64,000 nt of DNA. Source: Rouxiella badensis (GTDB taxonomy: Bacteria > Pseudomonadota > Gammaproteobacteria > Enterobacterales > Enterobacteriaceae). Shown piece by piece: positions 55,387-64,000 of this stretch. A program made the position numbers and the translations under genes. The notes beneath the pieces were generated by a model. The model searched no databases, was not told the origin of the DNA, and saw only the letters and a program-made list of their open reading frames with translations. Within the stretch, counting starts at the first letter, position 1. Each line of letters starts with the position of its first letter. The stretch lies in NCBI GenBank assembly GCA_026967495.1, contig CP114060.1, positions 4,588,001 through 4,652,000 on the forward strand, written 5' to 3'.

Positions 55387-57429
55387 TTACTTCGCGTGGA
55401 TCTCGAACAGTTTGCTCTCGCCTGCCACCACCGACTCACCGGCCAGCAGGGTCAGACCGGAATAGTCTTCCATATTACTAACCACCACCGGGCTTATCAT
55501 CGAGCGTGCATTGCCGTTCAGATAGTCCAGATCCAGCTCCAGCACCGGTTGACCGGCCTTAACGGTTGCCCCTTCTTCCACCAAACGGGTAAAGCCTTGA
55601 CCGTTAAGCGCGACGGTGTCCAGACCAATGTGGACCACCACTTCGGCACCGGATTCAGTTTCGAGGCAGAACGCGTGATTGGTGTTAAAGATTTTCACTA
55701 CCACGCCATTGGCCGGAGCAACCACGGTTTTCTGCGTTGGACGAATCGCCAGGCCTTCACCTACCGCGCCGCTGGCGAAGGCTTCGTCAGGCACCTGAGC
55801 GAGTGCAACGACCTCACCGGTGATAGGTGACACCAGCGTTTCCAGCACAGGCTTCGGCGCGTTGGGTACCGCCTGAGGCTTCACGGCGGCAACCGGCGCG
55901 GCCGTGGCCGGTGCAGCAGCGGCGGCAACCGGACCGGTAGTCATCACCGTGCGCATCGCACCGGCGATAATCTCGGCGCGGGTTCCCACAATCACCTGCA
56001 CGCTTTGTTTGTTAAGACGGATAACGCCTGATGCGCCGAGGCGTTTGGCCAACCCATCGTCCACCAGCGAAGAGTCTTTGACGTTAAGACGCAGGCGGGT
56101 GATACAGGCGTCGATGCCCGTCAGGTTTTCTGAACCGCCGATGGCGCTGATATAGCGACGGGCCAGCAGGGAAGTTTCATCCGCCTTGCTGTTGCCGGTG
56201 GTATCAACATTCACGTCATAACCGTCGGACTCGTCACCGGCAACCGCCAGCTCGCGACCTGGGGTCATCAGGTTGAATTTATTAATGGTGAAACGGAACA
56301 CCACGTAATAGATAACGAAGAACACCAGACCCTGAGGGATCAGCATATACCAGTGGGTTGCAAGCGGGTTACGCGATGACAGCACCATATCCACCAGACC
56401 GGCACTGAAACCAAAACCGGCAATCCAGTGCATGCTGGCAGCAATGAACACGGAAAGCCCAGTCAACACGGCGTGAATGAAATACAGCACCGGTGCAACG
56501 AACATGAAGGAGAATTCCAGCGGTTCAGTAATGCCGGTAAAGAAGGAGGCAAACGCCGCTGCCAGCATGATGCCGCCCACTTTCGCGCGGTTTTCAGGGC
56601 GTGCACAGTGGTAAATAGCCAGTGCCGCACCGGGCAAACCAAACATCATGATTGGGAAGAAGCCCGCCTGATAACGACCGGTGATCCCCACGGTGGCTTT
56701 GCCGGCTTCGATGGATTCCTGACCGCCGAGGAAGTTAGGGATATCGTTGATGCCCGCGACGTCAAACCAGAACACCGAGTTAAGCGCATGATGCAGACCG
56801 ACGGGAATCAGCAGACGGTTGAAGAAAGCATAGATGCCCGCGCCCGCAGATCCCAGTTGCTGGATGTGCTCACCAAAGGTCACCAGACCGTTAAAGATAA
56901 GCGGCCAGACGTACATCATGATGAACGCCACGACGATCATCAGGAAAGAGGTCAGGATAGGCACCAGACGACGGCCGCTAAAGAACGACAACGCCTTTGG
57001 CAGCTCTACGTGGCTGAAGCGGTTATACAGCTCTGCAGAAATGATACCGACGAGAATACCCACAAACTGGTTGTTGATTTTGCCGAAGGCCGCAGGCACG
57101 TCAGCGACTGGGATTTTTTGGATCATGGAGACCGCTGCCGGAGAACACAGCGTGGTTAATACCAGAAAACCGACGAAACCCGTCAGCGCGGCTGCGCCAT
57201 CTTTGTCTTTGGACATGCCGTAAGCCACGCCAATCGCGAAGAGTACCGCCATGTTTTCAATGATTGCCGATCCTGACTTGATAAACAGGGCCGCCAACGC
57301 GTTGTCGCCGCCCCAGCCCACCGGGTCAATCCAATACCCTACCCCCATCAATATTGCTGCGGCGGGTAATGTCGCAACCGGGACCATCAAGGCCCGGCCA
57401 ATCTTCTGCAAGTAGCTAAGTATACTCAA
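55387..57429 (-). CDS. nagE: N-acetylglucosamine-specific PTS enzyme IICBA
   Basis: A 680-residue membrane permease that imports and phosphorylates GlcNAc. The IIC domain spans about residues 1-370 (GINDIPNFLGGQESIEAGKA, GITEPLEFSFMFVAP). IIB carries its phospho-Cys in IDACITRLRLNVKD. An Ala/Pro linker leads to IIA, with phospho-His in VVVHIGLDTVALNG. It is longer than E. coli NagE (648), mainly in the linker. It is divergent from nagBACD and shares the operator region. Confidence 0.97.
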   Translation of the reverse strand: MSILSYLQKIGRALMVPVATLPAAAILMGVGYWIDPVGWGGDNALAALFIKSGSAIIENMAVLFAIGVAYGMSKDKDGAAALTGFVGFLVLTTLCSPAAVSMIQKIPVADVPAAFGKINNQFVGILVGIISAELYNRFSHVELPKALSFFSGRRLVPILTSFLMIVVAFIMMYVWPLIFNGLVTFGEHIQQLGSAGAGIYAFFNRLLIPVGLHHALNSVFWFDVAGINDIPNFLGGQESIEAGKATVGITGRYQAGFFPIMMFGLPGAALAIYHCARPENRAKVGGIMLAAAFASFFTGITEPLEFSFMFVAPVLYFIHAVLTGLSVFIAASMHWIAGFGFSAGLVDMVLSSRNPLATHWYMLIPQGLVFFVIYYVVFRFTINKFNLMTPGRELAVAGDESDGYDVNVDTTGNSKADETSLLARRYISAIGGSENLTGIDACITRLRLNVKDSSLVDDGLAKRLGASGVIRLNKQSVQVIVGTRAEIIAGAMRTVMTTGPVAAAAAPATAAPVAAVKPQAVPNAPKPVLETLVSPITGEVVALAQVPDEAFASGAVGEGLAIRPTQKTVVAPANGVVVKIFNTNHAFCLETESGAEVVVHIGLDTVALNGQGFTRLVEEGATVKAGQPVLELDLDYLNGNARSMISPVVVSNMEDYSGLTLLAGESVVAGESKLFEIHAK

Positions 57430-57551
57430 CTTTTCCCCCTATTCGCCCTGAGACGAATCACCAAAGTAGTTTAATTAGAATGTGTGACTACCTATCTTTG
57501 AAAATGCTCAAAACCTGACTCACCAAAGTCATAATGCGCAGTGTAAAAAAA

Positions 57552-57572
57552 TTAATTCGTATCGCAAATTAA
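57552..57572. promoter_or_regulatory. NagC operator
   Basis: Near-palindrome with TTAATTCG on one side and GCAAATTAA on the other, fitting NagC boxes. Confidence 0.75.
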
Positions 57573-57584
57573 AACCTCATTATT

Positions 57585-57600
57585 TGTGATTTTTATCACC
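57585..57600. promoter_or_regulatory. CRP site
   Basis: TGTGA, six bases, TCACC: one mismatch from the consensus, beside the NagC box. Confidence 0.7.
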
Positions 57601-57804
57601 AAAAATGGGTATTAACAAGCCATAATGCTAGTCATAACCCAAAACTTATTTTATCATTAAAAAAATCTAGGCCGCAGCGTGCCGATCATCTGCGTTAATG
57701 AGTTCCGCTGTAAAGTCAAAGCCGGTCATGCATGGAACATTTAAATTCCTTGCCCATCGCCCCTCGCGGTGGGTATACAAAGTATAAAACTTAAGAGGTG
57801 TACG

Positions 57805-58605
57805 ATGAGACTTATTCCGCTGAATACTCCCACTGAAGTGGGTAAATGGGCTGCGCGTCATATTGTTCAACGCATCAACGCGTTTAACCCCACCGCCGAA
57901 CGTCCGTTTGTACTGGGTCTGCCGACCGGGGGTACCCCGATGGAAGCCTATAAACATCTTGTTGCTATGCATAAAGCAGGCCAAGTCAGCTTCCAAAACG
58001 TGGTAACCTTCAACATGGATGAGTACGTTGGCCTGCCGCAGGAACATCCGGAAAGCTACCATACGTTCATGTACAAAAACTTCTTCGACCACGTTGATAT
58101 TAAAAAAGAAAATATTAATCTTTTAAACGGTAATGCACCGGACGTCGATGAAGAGTGCCGTCAGTACGAAGCAAAAATTAAGTCCTACGGCAAAATTAAT
58201 CTGTTCATGGGCGGCGTGGGCAACGACGGTCACATTGCGTTTAACGAACCGGCTTCCTCACTGGCTTCGCGTACGCGCATCAAGACGTTGACCCACGATA
58301 CACGCATTGCCAATTCGCGTTTCTTTGATAACGATGTTTCACAGGTGCCAAAATATGCGCTGACCGTCGGCGTGGGTACCCTGCTCGATGCGGAAGAAGT
58401 GATGATTCTGGTGACCGGCCATGCCAAGGCACAGGCTCTGGAAGCCGCGGTCGAAGGCAACATCAACCACATGTGGACCATCAGCTGCCTACAGCTGCAT
58501 GCGAAAGCAGTGGTCGTTTGCGACGAACCATCCACAATGGAATTAAAAGTAAAAACGGTGAAATACTTCCGTGAGCTTGAAGCCGAAAATATGAAAGATC
58601 TTTAA
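57805..58605 (+). CDS. nagB: Glucosamine-6-phosphate deaminase
   Basis: A 266-residue enzyme (same as E. coli) converting glucosamine 6-phosphate to fructose 6-phosphate and ammonia. The start MRLIPLNTPTEVGKWAARHI at 57805 has AAGAGGTG upstream; a longer frame from 57769 has no support. LGLPTGGTPMEAY, FNMDEYVGLP and GGVGNDGHIAFNEPASS hold the active site. Confidence 0.97.
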   Translation: MRLIPLNTPTEVGKWAARHIVQRINAFNPTAERPFVLGLPTGGTPMEAYKHLVAMHKAGQVSFQNVVTFNMDEYVGLPQEHPESYHTFMYKNFFDHVDIKKENINLLNGNAPDVDEECRQYEAKIKSYGKINLFMGGVGNDGHIAFNEPASSLASRTRIKTLTHDTRIANSRFFDNDVSQVPKYALTVGVGTLLDAEEVMILVTGHAKAQALEAAVEGNINHMWTISCLQLHAKAVVVCDEPSTMELKVKTVKYFRELEAENMKDL

Positions 58606-58763
58606 TTAATCCAAAATTTACAGACAGTTCCGTGAAATAATTGGCTCTGCGCGACGAGGCAGCAAGTGAGAGAATCCCCATCGGCTGACCTAGTCGGTGA
58701 TTCGGAAAAACGCGCGAAGCTTACGCCGTTGCAGTGCCAATGACGACGGGGAAAGGGGGTGAG

Positions 58764-59903
58764 ATGTTCGCTTTGATTAACGGTCGGATCTATACCGGCC
58801 ACGATATTCTGGATAACCACGCGGTAGTGATTGCTAATGGGGTAATCGACTGTGTTTGCCCAGTTGACGCACTGCCGGCGGATATAGAAACGCGCAGTCT
58901 GGAAGGCGCCCGACTAGCCCCCGGATTCATCGACCTGCAGCTCAACGGCTGCGGCGGCGTGCAGTTCAATGACTCACTGGAAGCCATTTCGGTTGAGACG
59001 CTGGAAATCATGCAGGCGGCCAACGAGAAATCCGGCTGTACCAGCTATCTGCCGACGCTAATTACCAGCAGTGACGAGTTCATGAAGCACGGCATCAAGG
59101 TGATGCGCGAGTATCTGGCGAAGTACCCGAATCAGGCGCTGGGTCTGCATCTTGAAGGACCGTACCTGAGCCTCGAGAAAAAAGGGACCCACAATCCGGC
59201 GTTCATCCGTAAACCGGATGCCGCAATGATAGACTACATCTGCGCCAACGCCGACGTGGTTACCAAGGTCACGCTGGCCCCGGAACAGGTTGAGGGCAGG
59301 TTTATACGTCAGCTGCGTGACGCGGGAATCGTCGTCTCTGCCGGTCACTCCAACTCGAGCTACGAGCAGGCGCGTGAAGGCTTTGCCGACGGTATTAGCT
59401 TCGCGACCCACTTGTATAACGCCATGCCGCCAATCTCTGGCCGTCAGCCTGGTTTGATGGGGGCGATTTTTGATACCCCAGAAGTTTACACCGGGATTAT
59501 CGTAGACGGTCATCACGTCGCCTGGCCAAGTATTCGTAACGCTAAGAAACTTAAGGGCGAAAAGCTGGTATTAGTCACCGACGCGACCGCTCCGGCCGGA
59601 GCAAATATTGAAGAGTTCATTTTTGCTGGTAAAACAATATACTATCGTGATGGACTTTGTGTGGATGAAAACGGCACCCTCAGTGGTTCCGCGCTGACGA
59701 TGATTCAGGCAGTACAAAACAGCGTAGAACATGTCGGTATTGCGTTAGACGAGGCGCTGCGTATGGCCACGCTCTACCCGGCTCGCGCCATTGGTGTTGA
59801 AGGAACACTGGGCAGTATTGAAGCGGGAAAAGTGGCCAACCTGACCGCGTTCACCCACGACTTCAAAATAACAAAAACCCTCGTCAACGGTGATGAGGTG
59901 TAA
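58764..59903 (+). CDS. nagA: N-acetylglucosamine-6-phosphate deacetylase
   Basis: A 379-residue amidohydrolase (E. coli 382). The start MFALINGRIYTGHDILDNHA at 58764 follows GGGGGTGAG; a longer frame from 58734 is unsupported. PGFIDLQLNGCGG, LHLEGPYLS, SAGHSNSSYEQA, DGHHVAWPS and LVTDATAPAG carry metal ligands and the catalytic Asp. Its product feeds NagB. Confidence 0.97.
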   Translation: MFALINGRIYTGHDILDNHAVVIANGVIDCVCPVDALPADIETRSLEGARLAPGFIDLQLNGCGGVQFNDSLEAISVETLEIMQAANEKSGCTSYLPTLITSSDEFMKHGIKVMREYLAKYPNQALGLHLEGPYLSLEKKGTHNPAFIRKPDAAMIDYICANADVVTKVTLAPEQVEGRFIRQLRDAGIVVSAGHSNSSYEQAREGFADGISFATHLYNAMPPISGRQPGLMGAIFDTPEVYTGIIVDGHHVAWPSIRNAKKLKGEKLVLVTDATAPAGANIEEFIFAGKTIYYRDGLCVDENGTLSGSALTMIQAVQNSVEHVGIALDEALRMATLYPARAIGVEGTLGSIEAGKVANLTAFTHDFKITKTLVNGDEV

Positions 59904-59919
59904 TCGCAGAGAGCAATAA

Positions 59920-61149
59920 ATGAACACAGGCGGGCAGTCACAAATAGGTAACGTTGATCTGGTCAAGCAGTTAAATAGTGCTGCGGTCTACCGCCTGATT
60001 GACCAGCAAGGACCCATCTCGCGCATTCAAATCGCCGAGCTTAGCCAGCTTGCCCCCGCCAGTGTCACCAAGATTTCCCGCCAGCTGCTCGAGCGCGGCC
60101 TGATTAAAGAAGTCGATCAACAGGCCTCGACCGGCGGCAGGCGCGCTATCTCAATTATCACCGAGACGCGCCCGTTTCAGACCGTGGCGGTCCGTTTGGG
60201 CCGCAACGACGCCACGCTCACGCTATACGACCTGAGCGCCAAGGCCCTTTCTGAACAGCATTATCCCCTGCCGGAACGCACTCAGGAGACGCTCGAAAAT
60301 GCGCTAGTCTCCGCTATCACCCATTTTATGGAAGTCAATCAGCGCAAAATTCGTGAACTGATTGCGATCGCCGTGATCTTGCCCGGGCTGGTCGATCCGG
60401 TCAAAGGCATCGTGCGCTACATGCCGCATATCAGCGTTCACAACTGGCGGTTGGTGGACATTCTTGAAAGCAAGTTCAACGTCACCAGCTTTGTCGGCCA
60501 TGACATCCGCAGTCTGGCGTTGGCGGAGCACTACTTCGGTGCAACGCGCGACTGCCAGGACTCCATTTTGGTTCGTTTGCATCGCGGAACCGGTGCCGGC
60601 ATTCTGGTTAACGGACAAATCTTCCTCGGCAGCAACGGCAACGTCGGCGAGATTGGCCACATTCAGGTCGATCCCCTCGGTGAACGTTGTCACTGCGGCA
60701 ATTTTGGCTGCCTCGAGACCATCGCGGCCAACTCGGCTATCGAAAATCGGGTGCGCAATCTGCTGACGCAGGGCTATCCAAGCAAGCTTTCGCTGGACGA
60801 CTGCACCATCAGCAGCATCTGCAAAGCGGCAAACCGTGGCGATCAGCTCGCCTGCGAGGTGATTGAATACGTCGGCCGTCATCTCGGTAAAAGCATTGCC
60901 ATCGCGATAAACCTGTTCAACCCACAGAAAGTCGTCATCGCAGGTGAAATCACCGAAGCCGATAAAGTGCTGCTCCCTGCCCTGCAGAGCTGCATCAATA
61001 CTCAGGTATTGAAAGATTTCCGCCGCAACCTGCCGATTGTGACGTCAGAATTGAACCATCGTTCGGCCATCGGTGCGTTTGCGCTGGTGAAACGCGCGAT
61101 GCTCAACGGCGTGCTGCTCCAGCGTCTGCTGGAAAATTCGGCCCAATAG
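59920..61149 (+). CDS. nagC: ROK-family repressor NagC
   Basis: A 409-residue repressor of the nag regulon (E. coli 406). The N-terminal helix-turn-helix (GPISRIQIAELSQLAPASVTK) is followed by a ROK sugar-kinase-like domain that senses GlcNAc-6-P. The ROK zinc site is in CHCGNFGCLET. It lies 16 bases after nagA and probably controls the operator between nagE and nagB. Confidence 0.97.
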   Translation: MNTGGQSQIGNVDLVKQLNSAAVYRLIDQQGPISRIQIAELSQLAPASVTKISRQLLERGLIKEVDQQASTGGRRAISIITETRPFQTVAVRLGRNDATLTLYDLSAKALSEQHYPLPERTQETLENALVSAITHFMEVNQRKIRELIAIAVILPGLVDPVKGIVRYMPHISVHNWRLVDILESKFNVTSFVGHDIRSLALAEHYFGATRDCQDSILVRLHRGTGAGILVNGQIFLGSNGNVGEIGHIQVDPLGERCHCGNFGCLETIAANSAIENRVRNLLTQGYPSKLSLDDCTISSICKAANRGDQLACEVIEYVGRHLGKSIAIAINLFNPQKVVIAGEITEADKVLLPALQSCINTQVLKDFRRNLPIVTSELNHRSAIGAFALVKRAMLNGVLLQRLLENSAQ

Positions 61150-61244
61150 TTTCTGGTTTGACGGTCCCGGCATCTTCAGGGATGAAGGGGCTTTGCTGTT
61201 GCATTTGAGATGCAAAAATCTGGTCGTGAAAAAATAGGTTATCT

Positions 61245-61997
61245 ATGACAATTAAAAACGTAATTTGTGATATCGACGGCGTTCTGCTGCATGACAATAC
61301 GCCAGTGCCCGGTGCCGACCTGTTTTTAGCACGTGTTCAGGAACAGGGAATGCCGCTGGTTATCCTGACCAATTACCCCTCTCAGACCGCACAAGACCTT
61401 GCTAATCGCTTTGCTTCCGCAGGACTCGACGTGCCGGAAAGCGCCTTTTTCACCTCAGCGATGGCCACCGCAGACTTCCTTAAGCGTCAGGAAGGTAAAA
61501 AAGCCTACGTGATTGGCGAAGGCGCGCTTATCCATGAGCTGTACAACGCCGGATTTACGATCACCGATATTAATCCTGATTTCGTGATAGTCGGTGAAAC
61601 GCGGTCGTACAACTGGGACATGATGCACAAAGCCGCCTACTTTGTCGCCAACGGCGCACGGTTTATTGCCACCAATCCCGACTACCACGGGCACGGTTTT
61701 GTGCCTGCCTGCGGCGCGCTCTGTGCACCGATTGAGAAAATCACCGGCCGCAAGCCGTTCGTGGTCGGCAAACCAAGCCCCTGGATCATCCGTTCCGCGC
61801 TGAACAAGATGCAGGCGCACTCCGAAGACACCGTGATTGTCGGTGACAATCTACGCACCGATATTTTGGCTGGCTTTCAGGCCGGACTCGAAACCATTCT
61901 GGTGCTGAGCGGCGTTTCGACGTTAAACGACGTGGAAAACATGCCGTTCCGACCGACCTGGATCTACCCTTCCGTAGCCGATATCGACGTCATCTAA
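61245..61997 (+). CDS. nagD: UMP phosphatase NagD
   Basis: A 250-residue HAD-superfamily nucleotidase (also called UmpH), same length as E. coli. Motif I is CDIDGVLLHDN, with the Thr motif in VILTNYPSQTA and the metal-binding VGDNLRTDILAGFQAG. It is the last gene of nagBACD. Confidence 0.96.
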   Translation: MTIKNVICDIDGVLLHDNTPVPGADLFLARVQEQGMPLVILTNYPSQTAQDLANRFASAGLDVPESAFFTSAMATADFLKRQEGKKAYVIGEGALIHELYNAGFTITDINPDFVIVGETRSYNWDMMHKAAYFVANGARFIATNPDYHGHGFVPACGALCAPIEKITGRKPFVVGKPSPWIIRSALNKMQAHSEDTVIVGDNLRTDILAGFQAGLETILVLSGVSTLNDVENMPFRPTWIYPSVADIDVI

Positions 61998-62020
61998 CGC
62001 GCCCCCAGTCATTTTTTGCC

Positions 62021-62051
62021 AGCGCCGGTCACTAAAAACCGGCGCTTTTTC
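62021..62051 (+). terminator. nag operon terminator
   Basis: AGCGCCGGT pairs with ACCGGCGCT around an A-rich loop, followed by T5. Confidence 0.9.
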
Positions 62052-62350
62052 TTTATTTGATAAGTTACGCCCGCTATTTTTAGCCTCATCTATCCCACCC
62101 GGCCTTTTTTTGAAGATTCGATAATTTATCCCCCTTAAAAATGACAATCCGCTAAGAAACGCAGAGGGTCAACCAACTATTTTTCAAACAATCGCTAAAT
62201 TGCTTGCAAAGGCTCTCGCTTTTACGCATTTTCATTATCAGAGACGCAGCGTAGTCCGAAATAAATTGTGAATTCGGTAATGCCGCCCAACAACAACTCG
62301 GTAATGAAAAATAACATCACCGCCAGAGAAAAGCCGTTAGGGAGAGTTAT
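62052..62350. other. nagD-asnB intergenic region
   Basis: About 300 bases with no gene. It must hold the asnB promoter, but I cannot single out elements. Confidence 0.4.
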
Positions 62351-64000
62351 ATGTGTTCTATATTTGGTGTGCTCGACATTAAAACCGACTCCGTCGAGCT
62401 GCGCAAAAAGGCGCTTGAGCTGTCACGCTTGATGCGCCATCGTGGTCCAGACTGGTCCGGCGTTTACGCCAGCGACAAAGCGATTCTTTGTCACGAGCGT
62501 CTGTCGATTGTTGACGTCAACAACGGCGCGCAACCCCTGTACAACGAAGCACAAACTCACGTTCTGGCAGTTAACGGCGAAATTTACAACCATCAGGCGC
62601 TGCGTGCCTCCCTTGGCGAGCGTTATGCGTTCCAGACCGAATCCGACTGTGAAGTGATCCTCGCGCTTTACCAGGAAAAAGGCCCGGCGTTCCTCGATGA
62701 ACTGCAGGGAATGTTCGCCTTTATCCTTTATGACACTGAAAAAGACGCTTACCTGATTGGCCGTGACCACCTGGGCATTATCCCGCTTTATATGGGCTAC
62801 GATGAGCATGGCAACATGTTCCTGGCTTCAGAGATGAAATCACTGGTTCCAGTGTGCCGCACCATCAAAGAGTTCCCGGCGGGCAGCTACCTGTGGAGCA
62901 AAGACGGCGAAATCGTTGAGTACTATCAGCGTGAATGGTTCGAGTTTGACAACGTTAAAGACAACGTCACTGACAAGGTTGCGCTGAAAGACGCGCTGGA
63001 AGAGTCGGTGAAAAGCCACTTGATGTCAGACGTACCTTACGGCGTGCTGCTGTCCGGCGGTCTGGACTCCTCAATTATCTCTGCGATAACCAAGAAGTTC
63101 GCCGGTCGTCGCATTGAAGATAAAGATCAAAGCGAAGCCTGGTGGCCACAACTGCACTCCTTCGCGGTAGGTCTTGAGGCTTCACCCGACCTGCGTGCGG
63201 CACAGGAAGTGGCGAACCACCTCGGTACCGTGCACCACGAAATTCATTTCACCGTGCAGGAAGGTCTCGACGCTATCCGTGACGTGATTTATCACATCGA
63301 AACCTACGACGTGACCACCATTCGTGCGTCGACCCCGATGTACCTGATGTCGCGCAAGATCAAGGCGATGGGCATCAAAATGGTGCTGTCTGGTGAAGGT
63401 GCCGATGAAGTGTTTGGCGGCTACCTGTACTTCCATAAAGCGCCAAACGAGCAGGAATTCCACGAAGAGACCGTGCGTAAGCTGCTGGCTCTGCACATGT
63501 ATGACTGTGCGCGCGCCAACAAGGCGATGTCAGCCTGGGGCGTAGAAGCTCGCGTGCCTTTCCTGGACAAAAAATTCCTCGACGTCGCGATGCGCGTTAA
63601 CCCGAAAGACAAAATGTGCGGCAATGGCAAAATGGAAAAACATATTCTGCGCGAATGTTTTGAAGACTATTTGCCGAAAAGCGTGGCGTGGCGTCAGAAA
63701 GAGCAATTCTCTGACGGGGTGGGCTACAGCTGGATTGACACCTTAAAAGAAGTGGCAGCGCAGCAGGTGACCGACCAACAGCTCGAAACTGCGCATTTCC
63801 GCTTCCCTTACAACACCCCGACCTCGAAAGAGGGGTATCTGTACCGGACTATCTTTGAAGAGCTGTTCCCGGTTCCAAGCGCAGCAGAATGCGTTCCGGG
63901 TGGCCCGACAGTCGCCTGTTCTTCAGCGAAAGCCGTTGAGTGGGATGAATCGTTCAAAACCATGAACGATCCTTCTGGCCGTGCCGTAGGCGTGCATGAA
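62351..64000 (+). CDS. asnB: Asparagine synthetase B, glutamine-hydrolysing (runs off window)
   Basis: The first 550 codons of a protein expected to be ~554 residues. The N-terminal glutaminase has nucleophile Cys2 (MCSIFGVLD), plus LMRHRGPDWSG and NGEIYNH. The C-terminal synthetase domain has the PP-loop YGVLLSGGLDSSIIS and SGEGADEVFGGYLYF. The frame is intact to the window end (FKTMNDPSGRAVGVHE), just short of the expected C-terminus. GGGAGAG precedes the ATG. Confidence 0.96.
   Translation, partial: MCSIFGVLDIKTDSVELRKKALELSRLMRHRGPDWSGVYASDKAILCHERLSIVDVNNGAQPLYNEAQTHVLAVNGEIYNHQALRASLGERYAFQTESDCEVILALYQEKGPAFLDELQGMFAFILYDTEKDAYLIGRDHLGIIPLYMGYDEHGNMFLASEMKSLVPVCRTIKEFPAGSYLWSKDGEIVEYYQREWFEFDNVKDNVTDKVALKDALEESVKSHLMSDVPYGVLLSGGLDSSIISAITKKFAGRRIEDKDQSEAWWPQLHSFAVGLEASPDLRAAQEVANHLGTVHHEIHFTVQEGLDAIRDVIYHIETYDVTTIRASTPMYLMSRKIKAMGIKMVLSGEGADEVFGGYLYFHKAPNEQEFHEETVRKLLALHMYDCARANKAMSAWGVEARVPFLDKKFLDVAMRVNPKDKMCGNGKMEKHILRECFEDYLPKSVAWRQKEQFSDGVGYSWIDTLKEVAAQQVTDQQLETAHFRFPYNTPTSKEGYLYRTIFEELFPVPSAAECVPGGPTVACSSAKAVEWDESFKTMNDPSGRAVGVHE

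Larger units (their letters stand above)
57430..57804. promoter_or_regulatory. nagE-nagB divergent control region
   Basis: A NagC-type operator lies at 57552-57572, a near-palindrome centred on ATTCGTATCGCAAAT, almost the sequence I recall for the E. coli nagB operator. A CRP site (TGTGA-TTTTTA-TCACC) lies at 57585-57600. A second, weaker A/T-rich candidate near 57640-57660 could serve the looping arrangement known in E. coli. Confidence 0.75.

Overview
The window is a piece of an Enterobacterales chromosome. It keeps the E. coli K-12 gene order ybgS-zitB / nadA / tRNA-Lys / cpoB-pal-tolBARQ-ybgC / cydXBA / sucDCBA-sdhBADC / gltA / nei / pxp / ybgI-phrB-ybgA / kdp / pgm-seqA / ybfFE-fldA-fur / glnS / nagE-nagBACD-asnB. 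Protein similarity and accessory content (a full-length DUF523-DUF1722 protein, a periplasmic cAMP phosphodiesterase, a YqjI-like PadR regulator beside kdp) suggest the Yersiniaceae/Rahnella/Serratia side of the order rather than Escherichia. The genus is a guess.

Layout. 1-2.7 kb: ybgS, zinc exporter zitB, and NAD-synthesis gene nadA with a NadR box; pnuC is absent. 2.7-4.6 kb: three tRNA-Lys genes embedded in direct repeats that carry tRNA 3' ends, a 64-bp hairpin-chain insert and terminators. 4.6-10.6 kb: Tol-Pal envelope complex. 10.8-14.5 kb: cytochrome bd with FNR-type sites upstream. 14.5-26.5 kb: TCA block (sucCD, sucAB, sdhCDAB, divergent gltA). 26.6-28.5 kb: an AT-rich accessory gene for a roughly 609-residue protein with a C-terminal clan CE (Ulp1-like) cysteine protease and an N-terminus full of eukaryotic-type linear motifs, a probable host-directed effector. 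28.6-32.4 kb: nei, pcp and pxpBCA (pyroglutamate release and use). 32.6-38.8 kb: an MFS permease, ybgI, a class II cAMP phosphodiesterase, photolyase, a TudS-like/DUF1722 protein and ybfA. 39.2-47.2 kb: kdpFABCDE. 47-50 kb: a PadR regulator with a striking palindromic operator, pgm, seqA. 50-55 kb: ybfF, ybfE, fldA, fur, glnS. 55-64 kb: N-acetylglucosamine regulon and asnB, which runs off the end.

Sequence quality matters here. I count about 25 single-base frameshifts in 17 genes, including essential ones (glnS, sucA, sucB). Undoing them restores family-typical lengths, so they are almost certainly sequence errors. Most deletions are in homopolymers. Most insertions fall where homology implies a GRGCYC-type hexamer. 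Genes affected are annotated over their full corrected extent.

Functional picture: core energy metabolism (TCA, bd oxidase), envelope integrity (Tol-Pal), K+ and Zn2+ homeostasis, amino-sugar and pyroglutamate scavenging, and one laterally acquired candidate effector in the variable gltA-nei interval where E. coli carries a fimbrial operon.
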